The notes under the pieces are model-generated. The model did no database searches. It was not told where the DNA came from and was given only the letters and a program-made list of their open reading frames with translations. From contig JAOXYB010021981.1 of assembly GCA_028565635.1 (NCBI GenBank), positions 1-17,047 of the forward strand: a stretch of 17,047 nucleotides of DNA. The letters are read 5' to 3'. The DNA is from Phoronis ovalis. Its lineage: Eukaryota; Phoronida; Phoronidae. This document shows positions 1 through 15,545 of the stretch, one piece after another. A program made the position numbers and the translations under genes. The stretch's first letter is position 1. Every line of letters starts with the position of its first letter.

Positions 1-4960
<4,960 letters not shown>

Positions 4961-5563
4961 CACCAGATTCTTCCATTTGTTATTCACATCATATATCTCA
5001 ATAGACATTATACATTCCTTAGATAAACTTTATGAAACGAAGGAAAATTTTAGACAGAATTGCAGAGTGAAAAGTATAATGTTTTATTTAATAATATAAG
5101 AACACTATGTGTACTAGCTCTGTTACTTGAGTTTTTCACGAGTACTTCCATGCAGCTTCTTTGTTACAGTACTCATATGAGGATTAAAATTTAGCCTGCT
5201 CCATTTGATGTGACCAATTCTCTACAAATCCTGGTATTTTTATTACAACATGTATTTGAGATGCTCCTTTCAACATATTTATTTACAATCCCATTTCAAT
5301 TCTTAATTGCAGTATTCAAAAAGGGATTATCAGTTGCCTTTAACTAGGCAAAATAGGAAACTGTATTTTATTGCCGAAAATACAATTATGGTCCATGAAA
5401 TAAGCAATTACACCAATATGCATATGAATGTGATAGGATTATGAAATAAGTGCATTTAGAGTAATGTCAAATTTTTTTGTAGTTTGAAATGTAAATGTAC
5501 AATAATTTTCATGTTAAGCATAAACTTGTGTAAAATTTAATGCTAATGGAACTGTTTCTTTTA

Positions 5564-5587
5564 AGAGTTAGGTTAAAAACTAACTCT
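5564..5587 (+). other. Hairpin in probable KMO 3' UTR
   Basis: AGAGTTAG and CTAACTCT form a perfect 8-base stem around an 8-base loop (GTTAAAAA). A second hairpin, TTTGGC-AAAA-GCCAAA, lies at 5625-5640. Both would be in the mRNA only if the 3' UTR extends to the AATAAA at 5787. Confidence 0.6.
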
Positions 5588-5786
5588 GCATCTATGAATT
5601 GGTAGTATAGCATCAATGATATTTTTTGGCAAAAGCCAAATTGAGAAAGTAAAAACATTAAACTAAATCAAAGACATATTTTACTTGCCAGAAATTTTAA
5701 TTATAGTCATGAAATCCTTTGAAAAAGGTATTTCTTAGAGTTTTACGTATACTAGATAAAGCAAATAACAATATTTTAAACATTTA

Positions 5787-5792
5787 AATAAA
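5787..5792 (+). terminator. Candidate KMO poly(A) signal
   Basis: This is the first canonical AATAAA after the KMO stop, 830 bases downstream, with T/G-rich sequence at about 5801-5822. An ATTAAA at 5183-5188 is an earlier alternative. Confidence 0.3.
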
Positions 5793-5860
5793 TTTCAGGG
5801 TATATTGCTATATTTTGGGGTCCATATTTCACATTTTTGGTATATGGATGAGCCAAAACT

Positions 5861-5958
5861 TTTACCCTCAGTAGCACATTCCCATCCTAAAATATAACTA
5901 TAAGACTCCCAGCAGTTATAGACACTTGTTCTACTTCGAAAATCTGAACTTCCTGTAA
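5861..5958 (+). repeat. Dispersed repeat copy (partner near 8883)
   Basis: TTTACCCTCAG..GCACA, AAAATAT.A, GACA.TTGT and a closing ACTTCCTGTA-like string occur in the same order at about 8883-8990, with substitutions and gaps between. It is an old pair of unidentified repeat copies on either side of the AKT upstream region. Confidence 0.6.
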
Positions 5959-6299
5959 TGATTTTTTATGATAAATCAACATTTAATAGGATACTGTTTT
6001 GCTATCATTAATTATGCATATTTCAATAGATTTTAGCAAGTGTATTTTTATAAAGTCAGGCTGAACTTTATCTGCTAGGAAGCACTAGACGTCGGGAGAT
6101 TCCTGAGTTAGCTAATCAGGTTGGGGATTTTTACTGCACCATTTATCGACAAAAATACCTTAGCAGTTGGAGGCTTTAACAACGATTTCAGCTTTTGTGT
6201 AATGATTTGAACAATTGGGTTAATCAAGTAATATTAAAAAAAAATTAATTCTTGCAATTAATAAAAAAGTGAATTTATTTTTGCTTACACACAGACAGA

Positions 6300-6770
6300 T
6301 TCGAAATACCTGAGCCTCACATAAATTTTAAACCCAACACAAAAATGCATGTCTTGCCGATAACAATTTGGAGAGCAATTGCTTCCAAGTATCCATTTTC
6401 CGAAAGGTGGCAGCACATTTCACCAGTGCTCTACCACATTCTGTCTGCATTCTGATTCGGGTCTTGCGGTTATTCCTGCTCTGATTCGTAGAGCAAGGGT
6501 AAATTCACAAACCACTAAATATAAAACGTAAATTATACATGCAGCATGCCGAATATGCTTAAAATTCAGCATTTAGAACTCGTATGCCGTGAATAAATTT
6601 ATCTGCACGTTACGACGATCAGCAACACTAAGATGACCTACATACGGGTGTTTGAGAATTGTGGGATACTACCCTGTTCATTCACATCGAGACTGCTATG
6701 ACGTCAAAAGTGGCGAAAATAGTAACTGGAGAAAAGTAGGTGAGATTTTGCTGAGAAGCTAGGTAAGCTG
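6300..6770 (+). promoter_or_regulatory. Candidate AKT promoter and noncoding first exon
   Basis: This stretch is richer in GC and CpG than its surroundings. It contains a palindromic cAMP-response element TGACGTCA (6699-6706). Good donor-like sites follow: TAGGTGAGA near 6738 and AG|GTAAGC with the GT at 6763. The AKT exon at 9048 begins with an acceptor and 25 bases of 5' UTR, so an upstream noncoding exon must exist, and this is the most plausible place in the window. It is inferred only; the exon could lie elsewhere. Confidence 0.35.
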
Positions 6771-7791
6771 TGAAGTTTTACCTTTATCATGGCGTGCATC
6801 TTTTTCTGATGGTTATAGGGTATTTGTATCTCGTTGCTCACATTAAAAAAAATATGCTGTTTGTTTTTAGTCTGTAAAAAAACAACTTTTGAACCGAGCA
6901 CTGTAAGACTAAGACTAGTTGGTCCTTGCACCAAGAAATCAAAGGAAATATTATCCATTATTACAAGTATGGAATCTTTATTGAAGTGACTCTCCGTATC
7001 ACTATTTGCCATCATCATTTGTATTCCCCTGTGATTCTGTTGTTGATAATCATACGTGAAAGTAGTATGAAATTCTGAAAGTAGGAAGCATCAAGCAGTA
7101 TCACAATTAGAGTGGGAGTGTAATTCCTAGCATTTTATTTGATCAGACAATGGCATTCTGTCTTATCATATATATATTACATACATAGTTGGTGAGGAAA
7201 TGCATAAGTTATTATATCACGTTAAGTATATATACTATATATTTATCTATACCAAACTTGAATTTCCTGGAAATGACAACATAAAATACCAATGATGAAA
7301 AAGCCCTTCTTGACTAACAGGAAATATTTAAATATTTTGTTTTGTTAAAATTGTTAACAGTAGTTTTATCAATTTCTCACCCACATAAACACCAAATCAA
7401 AAAGAAACCCTGACTGTCTATGTAGTAACAAATCCATCCAAAGCCCCTGAGAGGCCTGAGAAGTTTTACCTCCCCTATGTTGCCTTTGAAATTGTGCTAC
7501 TCATTAGTCCCTTTATTGATGAACTATTTTCTGCAAGAAATCTACTATTGTGTTCTTTTTCTTCAGTTGTACAAGATATTACATTGGTAAAAATAACACA
7601 ATTGTAGTTTTAATTTGTATGTGGATACAAATAAAATCCTGTCACTGTCACTAGCCTATTTCTTTCTTTAGTTGCAGTCAATATTACTCATAGTTGCTGC
7701 CTAATGTAATGGGTAAAATTTTTATGTTAAGATACATACTAACACATTATTATTATTTCTAATTGATGTTTATATGTTTGATTAAAATATG

Positions 7792-7842
7792 TACACACAA
7801 ACAAGCATACACACACACATATACATACATGTATATCATTAT
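7792..7842. repeat. CA/TA microsatellite
   Basis: Imperfect ACACACA, CATACA and ATGTATAT units run through this stretch. Confidence 0.75.
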
Positions 7843-8882
7843 GTGTAATTATGTAATTACCTCTGTATGACTTTAAATGTGTGTAAGCATGTTCATTTAT
7901 ATTGTCTATAAAACCTACTCAGGATTGCAACATTCTCCTCTTTTTATAGTTCTACATATTATTTTTAATAAATTTAGCATGTGTAATTTCTTTTGTCAAT
8001 CTATTGTATTGCCTTAAGTTATATTTGGAAAAGGCTTAAAATAAATTTTGTTTAACGCAAATTAATTTCATATTATTACTTTGTTTTTAAATATAGCAGT
8101 TTTCTGGGTCACATGTGTGATTTTAAAATCATATTTGTAGCCCAGGATTTGTAGTAGCAATGCAAATTATATTTAATGTTCTTTCATATTTATTTTAGAC
8201 TGTCATTCAAACATTGGATATATGTAGTGAACAATAAAAATAACAGGTCAGTATCTAACAACATCTTTTTATTATGACATCACCTCTGGATATCTATAGA
8301 AATCCATAGTATGCAACCTTTTTGTTGCTATTATTGAGAGATTGCAGTCAGATGATATAAACATGTTTCCATCCTTATGTTACATTTATTGCCATGTTTG
8401 TCATGATGACGATAATAAGCATTAGATCACATGTATACCAGTCATTGTTATATTGTCATCTACATTTTTTGTTTATTTACTGTGGTATAACATTGTCTGT
8501 ATTGAAGAGAAAACATACCTTTAAATACCGGTGAAATATGTAACAAATACCACATTAGAACTCTAGGCTGTCCATGCATAACTTATCAGACAGATATAAA
8601 ATAACAATGAAAATGTGTTCTATGGATGATAGCTTGCAAAAACATTCCAAGAATTTTCACCATTTATAACTTACACGTTGTATCCCTGTATTGAGTTTGC
8701 GAGTGGAGCTAACTGGGGTGTGCTGCACTCAAAAGTATTGATGAATTGTGGCATAGATCAGTGTTTTTGCCTGGATATTTGTGCATTTTTAATTGCCAAT
8801 GGTGTAGCCTGGGTAAGCCTTTTTTACGGGTTCTTACAGGTTCCATTGTGCGATAGTATTGATGTGGATTTCGTTCGAAATG

Positions 8883-8990
8883 TTTACCCTCAGAGGCACA
8901 ACCATAAAAATATCAAATTTGTCCGTCATTACAATTGCTGGTAATTGGACATTGTCTATAGCGTCGTAGTCAAAACATTACTTCCTGTAC
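8883..8990 (+). repeat. Dispersed repeat copy (partner near 5861)
   Basis: Second diverged copy of the repeat at 5861-5958, in the same orientation. It overlaps the end of a chance 88-codon frame (8678-8944) and stops about 60 bases before the first AKT coding exon. Confidence 0.6.
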
Positions 8991-9047
8991 TAAGTGGTGA
9001 GTAAAGGAGTGTTAAGTAGACAATGTAATGTAGTTTGTTTGTTACAG

Positions 9048-9142
9048 AGTTTTGCAGCAATTACTTAGTGCAATGGCAGCAGTGGATACAAAAGGTCCAG
9101 ATGGGATAAGGATAGTCAAACAAGGCTGGCTACAAAAACGAG
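9048..9142 (+). CDS. AKT: AKT first coding exon
   Basis: The acceptor TTTGTTACAG ends at 9047, 5' UTR covers 9048-9072, and the coding part 9073-9142 ends CGAG|GTGAGA, phase 1. The only ATG in the exon begins the frame reading into [10 protein letters not shown], and a TAG in the 5' UTR shortly upstream in the same frame (9067-9069) excludes an earlier start. A break within the KR-Gly of the PH domain is, to my knowledge, also the vertebrate AKT exon border. Confidence 0.92.
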
Positions 9143-12100
9143 GTGAGAATATGAACTAAATCAAAGTTTTGGTACCTACCAGTTCGTTGTTGCTTGAAAT
9201 TTAATAAGTGAATATTTTATTTTAATTTGAGCTCCGTTATTAAAAATGATATCTGGTGTAATAGATGCAATGTTCTCCACCAAAGGTATACAAATGATTC
9301 ATGGGTCGTTGAAAATTTAAATACAAGCCCAAGCATAAATTCATATGTAGCTTGTGCTATAAAGGTATATAATTTTCATGGAGAACAATACAATGTACAA
9401 CTCTGCAAGAAATGAGAAGAGTGTCCCTACTCAATACTTATGCACAGCTATGAAATAAGAACAATGCAGCAGTTCTGGAATAGCTTGTGGGGCACTCGTG
9501 CTGGTATAATGGTCCAGATAGTTCTACCGATTCATGATTGAGGGAAGCAGCAAAGACATTGTTTAGAATCAGTGTCCAACTCTGGATAGTGAAAATTGTT
9601 TAAGGCTAAGCTAGTCTTGATACAGTTTTGAATAAAAATTAACTTTAACATTCAGCCTATGTTATCATGATATTTTCAGACTCTTGTGGAACTGAATGGA
9701 ATTACATTATTGTTTAATGACAACTCGTAAAAATTATGTGGTACATCCTACGGGAAAACCCAGGGGATTTAAATTTGTGCTAAAATGTTGATATTGGTTC
9801 ATTTGCGTGACCATTAAAGTTATTTAGGTTTTTTCAATAAGTTTTTAAAGCATACTTGCTGTACCTTGAGAACAGTTGGTTTTACAAGCTTGTAATTTTG
9901 ACTTTTGGCTTCCTGGGGTAGAAAAAGCTGACTTCGAGGTCAAAAGTTAATCTGGGACGAAGAGGTCAAATTCTCAAAATAGCATAAAAGCTAGGTTATT
10001 GTGCCATTCAAAGGTCATCCAGAAGTCATGAGGTTATTTTGAATACATTTAGTAAATTCTGTTGCGATTTCTTTCGTTGTTCACTCAGATGTTTGCTGGG
10101 CTTGTGTTGTTTATCTTCTACTTTGAGAGGTTAATTAAATTTTTGCTTTATTAATTAGGAGTTCTTATATAGGCAGCAAACCTATTGATTTAGTTTTCCT
10201 TACTTCCCTCCTTTTTCTTTTTTTAATTTGAAATAAGCTATGCCTCACAAACAGTTAGATGTATAGGAAGATGTTGCATACTTGGAATGGGTTAAGTCAT
10301 AAACCTTGTCTTTGCTTAAAGGCTATCTAGTTGGATATCTGTTTATATATGAAGTTGTTACATTGGAAGAAGCAGTTATTCATATTCAATTTAAAAACAA
10401 CTTATGAGATCGAGACCTCAGAATGCATAATAATAGACTATGTGATAATCCCGGCTGTCTGACTCAAATCAATGGTTGGTACGCATATGCGTGAACAAAA
10501 ATGCGTAAAAGGGTGATTTTTAAGAATTAAGCACGTTAAAACATGTTTCACTTTTAGGGTTACATTTTTCGATAAAATATACAACAAAAGGGCACCTTAT
10601 TTGATTAACTGTATGCGTGTAGGGTATTGAAATCCATCAAAACCTGGATCAAAACTGCCATCAACTTGACCAAACTTCGTCTCGTAAGTTAATTTGCAAT
10701 CAAGTTCGATAAATTTCCCATAATTCTGTTTCCCAGGCATTTCCAAAAAAAAATTCTCAGGGCACTTATGGTACATAAAATTCCTTCCAGTAAGTGAAAA
10801 GGGGTCAAATTTAAAAATGGGAAAACGCATTTAGGGGCTTTTTCAAAAACCCATTTACGCACATATTAAGGTAATGGTAACATATTTAAGTCAGACCCTC
10901 GGGGTGATAATTGTTCTAAAACACTAATTAAAGATGATGTTTACAAACTCTTTGAAACCATCAACTTACTTTTTTAAATGGTCTCTTTCCAGTTATTCAC
11001 ATCATATTAGACAATCACAACCATCACACTGATGTTTGTATTTTTATAATGTGAGAGGTCATAATAAATAGTACATTGAAAAGTTATATTTAAATTGATA
11101 TAGGGTAGCAGAGTAACAGAGCAAAAATTTAAACTAAAGAGCAGGTATTTAAATACACTTCAATTTTTTTCACACTAAAATAGTGATGCTCATAATCAAA
11201 TTGCTGTTAGCTCAGTCCAGTGTATATATATAAAGGGTTTGAAGAAAATACACATGCAGATTACCAAACATTACATAGGAGGTTGGTTCATTTGCACTTA
11301 GGCATGGACCTTAAAACATTCAATTGTTGATTTAAATATGTATGTTTAGCTCACAACTTCTCAACAGTGAACACAAAGCTGCTTTACTGCCAAAAATTAT
11401 ATCGAAATTGTCGTGATTTGTTGTATTTCTCGAAAATTTTAATTTGGTAAAAATTTGTTGATGCAAGATGATGAAATAATTGTTTACTAAACGCACAGTT
11501 TGCACTGTGCATCACATATTACTATATAGACTGACATCAGTAGTTAGAAATATTAATTGGATTTCATAAATTTACTGTAGTTAGTAGATACATGCTGTAA
11601 TGTATGTTTACATTTAGATAAGGCTGTGTTATGTTAGACTAGATCAAAATGTTTTGCTTGAAACCATAATGAAAATGAAATTTTTAGTTAATTATTTTTT
11701 AATTATTTGCTGTATTAAAATAGCTGATTAGTATTACTAGTACTTTCATAAGATTCAATGATTAACTGAAGTCTTTGAAATCATTATCACTGAGTTTTCT
11801 TGTGCTTCTTAATTTTTACACTCAATCTCTACATCAGTTATGTAATTTTGATAAATGTAAATCACTAAAGTATGGTAATACATCTGCTTTCCTGTTTACA
11901 AAAGAATATTGATGACTTTAATTTATTAAAGTCTGCTTATCTAAAAGTTGCTATCTTCATTGAAAACAAAGTGATATCATATTATACAGACTGAGCACAT
12001 TTTTCATAATCACAGGGAATTCAAAAGTACATTTGGTGCAAAGCTATTATTAAACCTTTTTATACCCCAACCATGTAGACTAATTAAAACATAATAATAA

Positions 12101-14513
12101 TTAATAATTAAAAAATGGCTTGTACAAAAGAAATGTGACACAATATTTTTCGAAAATTTAAGGACACATTGTGTTTTAGATGTACCTGTAAGACTAACAG
12201 GTTAAAATATTAGCTGAAGCTCCATATGATGTGGTCAAGTTGCAGACTTTAATAACTACATGTAGAACTGGTCATTCACCCTTCCTGCTCATCAAGTTGT
12301 TTACCAGGCTGCTGTTTTCACTTATGCATGGTGATGGGCACTAATTTTAAATTATATATGAGGAAGGCTGCTTATAGTCAGGTGTTGTGAAATATATGTT
12401 GTAAGATGATGTTTTCCTTTCACATGTGAAAGGAATTCATTTTGTCATGATAGTTATGTTGATTTCTTACATAACACTTTATACATTGTCATTAGTTATG
12501 TTAGTGGACTGGTCTATACTGGGTTAAACTATAAATGTTGCAGTAAAGCTCGCAATACGGTTTTTATCGAATATACGATAATATCGATAACTTAGAAGAA
12601 ATTAGCGAAACGATAATATCCGATAATATCGAAGGTGATATCGATATAAACGAAGAAATTTTCAACCCACCTCTTCCTATCGGCTTAACGCCACCTTTCG
12701 GATAACGGCTTAGTACTTCCCACTTAAATTTAATAGATATCCGATATATCGGATAATTATCTAATCACCTACCGGACACTATAGTAATTACCTTGAATTT
12801 TACTTTATAGCAGAGGTTATTACATTATGGCCGCTGAATGGCGTTGCTAATTATCGAAAATATCCAAATTATCGGATATCTAATGAAGATTCACAAGGAG
12901 TATGGCCGCTGAATGGCGTTGCTAATTATCGAAAATATCCAAATTATCCGATATCTAATGTATATTCGCAAGGAGCATGGCCGCGGGATGGCGTTGATAA
13001 TTATCGAAAATATCCAAATTATCGGATATCTAATGTAGATTTGCAAGGAGTATATGGCCGTGGGGTAAGCTATCTCGATATTATTATCAAAATTATCGTT
13101 TTACAGTATCGATTATCTAAACTCGATATTTACATAAATGTGTTTAGAGGCTTATGGTATGCTATGAAGTTTTGTGAACTTGTAGACATTTAAAAAGTTA
13201 ATATTGTTTGTATTGTCACAAAATCTGTATGAACACCCATTTGAGACTTCTGAATGGCAAATTCTAGTGTTAGGGATGAGACCAATTATATTTCTTTTTT
13301 TCCCCTAAATTTAATATTTGTGATTAGCCTTTAGGTGATTGTATGTATCACATTAATTAACCCCTTGTTATATACTAACTTAATAACAACTAAAAGAAAT
13401 AAACATAAATCTTAACTTTATGAAACAGCAGCAATCCCACATTTATTAGCAAAAACAGAAAACAGAAAAAGTCTGTAACAAGACCCACAAGCATTTTGGA
13501 TAATAAATAGTTAATGAAATGTGATTGCAAGGTTTACATTGAAATGTTCATTGCACAGTGAAAGATGTTAAATCACTGCTTGTTGACCTCAAAGTCAAAT
13601 TATCAAGACTTTTGTTTCAGATAAATTTGCTACCCTGAGTTTAGAATATGCCACTTATTCATATGTGATACTAGTGCTGATTGCTTTAGTAAGCACAGCT
13701 AGAATGTGAACTTCAGGGGACTGCTTCAAAATTGCACTCTCCAGCTACAGACCACATTTTCTTACCACTAAGGTGCAACCTATTGGAATTTTATCTTTTT
13801 TTGCTTTGAGCTACAGGCGCCAAACTTGAGGTATAGACTCAGTGGGGGAGGAGAGATACAAAAATAAGGTCCGTGAAATTAGTCAGCAGGTCCAATTTCT
13901 AAAATTGTAGAAAACATTCAAAAATGATGGTCTCAGGTTATATGAAGGTAATTCTGGTGATTTTTACTGTCATTTGGGGACAAATATTCAAGGAGATTTT
14001 ATGTAATGTTGAGGCAAGAGGTCAAGGGCTCAATCTGGTCATGAGGTAAAAGAGTAAACAGTAGTCAAATTGTTCGAACTTGATATAAAATTAAAATATG
14101 AAGTTAAAAGGCAATTTAAAAGTCATCCAAAATTATACGCCCAATAATCTGTTTGGTTTGCCACATGCTTTTGCAAAAAAATACCTAGATTCTATGACAA
14201 TCCTATGGTTAAGAGGATATTAACCATTTGTGTGTGTGTGTTATGTGATTAATGGTACAGACTTTTGTCATCACATCTAAAACTAAGTCCAGCATTATTT
14301 TAAGTTTCCTGCTTAAAATATTGCTAGAGATTTCTTTTAATAAATACTTTTCATTTTACTGTTTGATTATCTACTTTATTCATACAATTTTAGGTGAACA
14401 CATTAAAAACTGGAGGCCTAGGTACTTCATTTTAAGAGAAGATGGAACATTTTTAGGATTTAAAAATGTGCCAGACACATTGAATGATCCTTTGAATAAC
14501 TTTACAGTAAAAG
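9048..14513 (+). CDS. AKT: RAC/AKT serine-threonine kinase, first two coding exons (PH domain, N half)
   Basis: AKT/PKB is the PI3K-activated kinase that controls growth, survival and metabolism; its N-terminal PH domain binds PIP3 at the plasma membrane. Exon 9048-9142 carries 25 bases of 5' UTR, the ATG at 9073-9075 and 23 codons plus one base. Exon 14394-14513 completes the split Gly and adds 39 codons plus one base. The joined peptide contains the AKT PH signature [22 protein letters not shown], then DGTFLGFKN and PLNNFTVK. Equivalents of human K14, E17, R23 and R25 are K22, E25, R31 and R33, so the PIP3-binding residues are kept. The N terminus is about eight residues longer than human AKT1 ([13 protein letters not shown] before IVK). 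The rest of the PH domain and the kinase domain lie past the window. Recognition is from memory of the family. Confidence 0.93.
9920..10025 (+). repeat. Diverged dispersed repeat (partner near 14000)
   Basis: GAGGTCAA, CTCAATCTGG-like and AAAGTCATCCA.AA strings in the same order recur at about 14010-14135. Similarity is patchy, so the copies are old or the match is partly fortuitous. Confidence 0.4.
10442..10449. repeat. Target-site duplication, left copy
   Basis: GTGATAAT, identical to 10904-10911, flanks the TIR element. Confidence 0.85.
10450..10903. mobile_element. Nonautonomous DNA transposon with TIRs and 8-bp target-site duplication
   Basis: The ends are CCCGGCTGTCTGACTCAAAT (10450-10469) and, reverse-complemented, CCCGAGGGTCTGACTTAAAT (10884-10903), matching at 16 of 20 positions. 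The octamer GTGATAAT lies directly outside both ends (10442-10449 and 10904-10911), a perfect 8-base target-site duplication. Further inside, GCGTAAA near 10502 faces an inverted partner near 10854. The element is 454 bases long. An 8-base duplication occurs in hAT, P and Merlin-type families; the terminal bases do not let me choose. A 77-codon minus-strand frame (10597-10830) inside it may be a chance frame or a transposase relic. Confidence 0.85.
10904..10911. repeat. Target-site duplication, right copy
   Basis: GTGATAAT, identical to 10442-10449, directly follows the right terminal repeat. Confidence 0.85.
12414..12435. other. Perfect 22-bp palindrome with E-box core
   Basis: TTCCTTTCACATGTGAAAGG plus AA reads the same on both strands, with CACATGTG in the centre. 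It could be a protein-binding site within the AKT intron, or simply chance. Confidence 0.6.
12550..13112. mobile_element. Probable AT-rich MITE-like element with internal tandem units
   Basis: The stretch is saturated with CGATAA, GATATC and TTATCGG words unlike the surrounding intron. The left edge (AATACGGTTTTTATCG... GATAATATCGATAACTTA) and the reverse complement of the right edge (GATACTGTAAAACGATAA... AATATCGAGATAGCTTA) align imperfectly, suggesting degenerate terminal inverted repeats. Three internal tandem units lie at 12827-13053. No target-site duplication was found, so the borders are approximate. Confidence 0.6.
12827..13065 (+). repeat. Three 75-77-bp tandem units plus a stub
   Basis: The units begin ATGGCCG at 12827, 12902 and 12977; a truncated fourth starts at 13054. 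They are nearly identical, each reading ATGGCCGCTGAATGGCGTTG, then TTATCGAAAATATCCAAATT, then ATCGGATATCTAATG. ATATCC and GGATAT within each unit can pair as a short stem. No stable coding frame was found. Confidence 0.92.
13990..14135 (+). repeat. Diverged dispersed repeat (partner near 9920)
   Basis: Same-order similarity to 9920-10025 around GAGGTCAA, CTCAATCTGG and AAAAGTCATCCAAAA; the family is unknown. The nearby region from about 13810 may belong to the same old element. Confidence 0.4.
14394..14513 (+). CDS. AKT: AKT second coding exon
   Basis: The acceptor TACAATTTTAG ends at 14393 and the donor AAAG|GTATGT follows 14513. It reads [20 protein letters not shown], then [16 protein letters not shown], and ends in phase 1, consistent with an Asp or Ala starting the next exon. 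It includes the WRPRYF core with the two PIP3-binding arginines. Confidence 0.95.
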
Positions 14514-15189
14514 GTATGTTATGGTGCAGAGCTTTAATACTTACTCTTAAACACTAGCAAGGTACTGTGTAATAATTACATATGTGAATTCTGTGCCAAA
14601 ACTGTTCGATCTAGAACAAGTTGCACACTAGTATTAAAGTTAACAAGATTTAGGTGTATTCCCAACAAGAATTGTCAAAATTCGTTTTGACATTATAGGC
14701 ATTTGGCCTAAGTACACCATTAGACTCCCCATCCAACTCAATACAAAAACGTTGTAACGTTCATGCACATATATATCAACTAGAGCAACATTCCCGGAAC
14801 TATTATCTCTTCATAATGTGAGCGTATACTCTTTCATACACTACCAGTTCAATTTTCATGCAGTCTTGACCATACTGATTTTGAGAAAATCGCGTTAGAA
14901 CAAAATCGACCCATAAATCGCACTATTCCCCTGGCAAATAAGCCCGAATTCAAATTCCGATTTTTAAAAAATTGTAATAATCTCTGGAATTTTATTCTTT
15001 AGTCAGAAAGTACAACATGTTGACATTACAAAACACCCAAAATTAAAACGCCAGGACCCCCCAAAAAAGAAAAAAAAAATATGTGTATTATTATGCCGGT
15101 ACTATATTCGTATGTAGTGTCAACAAAGCCTCGTGCTATGGTGTGCTTAGGCCATTTCTGCAAGACTCTGAAAGCTGCCATTATAAACC

Positions 15190-15545
15190 ATCTTTACCCG
15201 TGATGCATTGTTTTGTGATGTCAAGGAAGAACAAGATTTTTATACATTTATATGATGAAAAATATAAAAAAAATTCACATTCTAGTTCTAAAATGGAATA
15301 TTTTGATAGAGGCAAAGTGCAGAGATAACTTTAAACATTTTAAGTTGTAACATATTAATTGTCCTTTATTATGGCAGCTCTCAAAGCCAGCTATAATACT
15401 AAACAAAAGAACTTGATTTTTCTCACCATTACTACGTATAGGCGCATACCTGTATCAGGGTAAAATTGTGTCCAGTATTTCCGTTGTCATTCACAGCATA
15501 TTTTGCTGTCGACGTTGTACTTTATATGCCCCTAGCCTATTTGTA
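15190..15545 (+). repeat. Dispersed repeat copy 2 (partner in KMO intron)
   Basis: The core at about 15435-15530 matches 3040-3165 (TACTACGTA, CCTGTATCAGGGT, GTTGTCATTCACAGCATATTTT, GCTGTC). An 81-codon open frame at 15083-15328 precedes and overlaps it; its last part (RKNKIFIHLYDEKYK...SSSKMEYFDRG) lines up loosely with the read-through frame of the KMO copy, so both may be relics of one mobile-element ORF. The family is not recognised. Confidence 0.6.

Larger units (their letters stand above)
4961..6300 (+). other. KMO 3' UTR and intergenic DNA
   Basis: No coding frame of interest. The UTR end is not certain: an ATTAAA lies at 5183-5188 and the first AATAAA at 5787-5792, followed by T/G-rich sequence. 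Two compact hairpins sit at 5564-5587 (8-base perfect stem) and 5625-5640 (6-base stem, AAAA loop). A diverged dispersed repeat occupies about 5861-5958. Confidence 0.6.
6771..9047 (+). other. AT-rich DNA upstream of AKT coding start (probable 5' intron)
   Basis: No supported gene. Contents seen are an AT palindromic run near 7222-7250 (TATATATACTATATATTTAT), a CA/TA microsatellite at about 7792-7842 and a diverged repeat at about 8883-8990. It ends in the acceptor TTTGTTTGTTACAG at 9047. If the first AKT exon is near 6700, this is its first intron. Confidence 0.5.
9143..14393 (+). other. AKT intron, 5.25 kb, rich in mobile-element remains
   Basis: No exon was recognised between the two PH-domain exons, whose phases join directly. 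Contents in order are: a diverged repeat (about 9920-10025), a TIR element with target-site duplication (10450-10903), a long AT-rich stretch with nothing recognisable (about 10912-12410), a 22-base palindrome (12414-12435), an element with tandem units (about 12550-13112), and a diverged repeat related to the first (about 13990-14135). Confidence 0.8.

Noticed and set aside
6704-7018. 104-codon minus-strand open frame
   Set aside because: No recognisable domain, the composition is that of the surrounding AT-rich DNA, and no splice partners are seen. Treated as a chance frame.
8678-8944. 88-codon plus-strand open frame, Cys-rich
   Set aside because: It overlaps a diverged dispersed repeat (from 8883) and no family is recognised. 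It lies just before the AKT exon but is separated from it by stops and a clear acceptor.
9227-9415. 62-codon frame just inside the AKT intron
   Set aside because: It is not in a frame or position that could join the PH-domain exons, whose phases fit each other directly.
11494-11511. GCACAG/CTGTGC hairpin as a possible microRNA or tRNA
   Set aside because: A six-base stem is far too short for a microRNA precursor, and no tRNA boxes are present.
14252-14393. Plus-strand coding stretch before the second AKT exon
   Set aside because: It is hydrophobic translation of the pyrimidine-rich intron end; the acceptor at 14393 and frame joining with the first exon exclude it.
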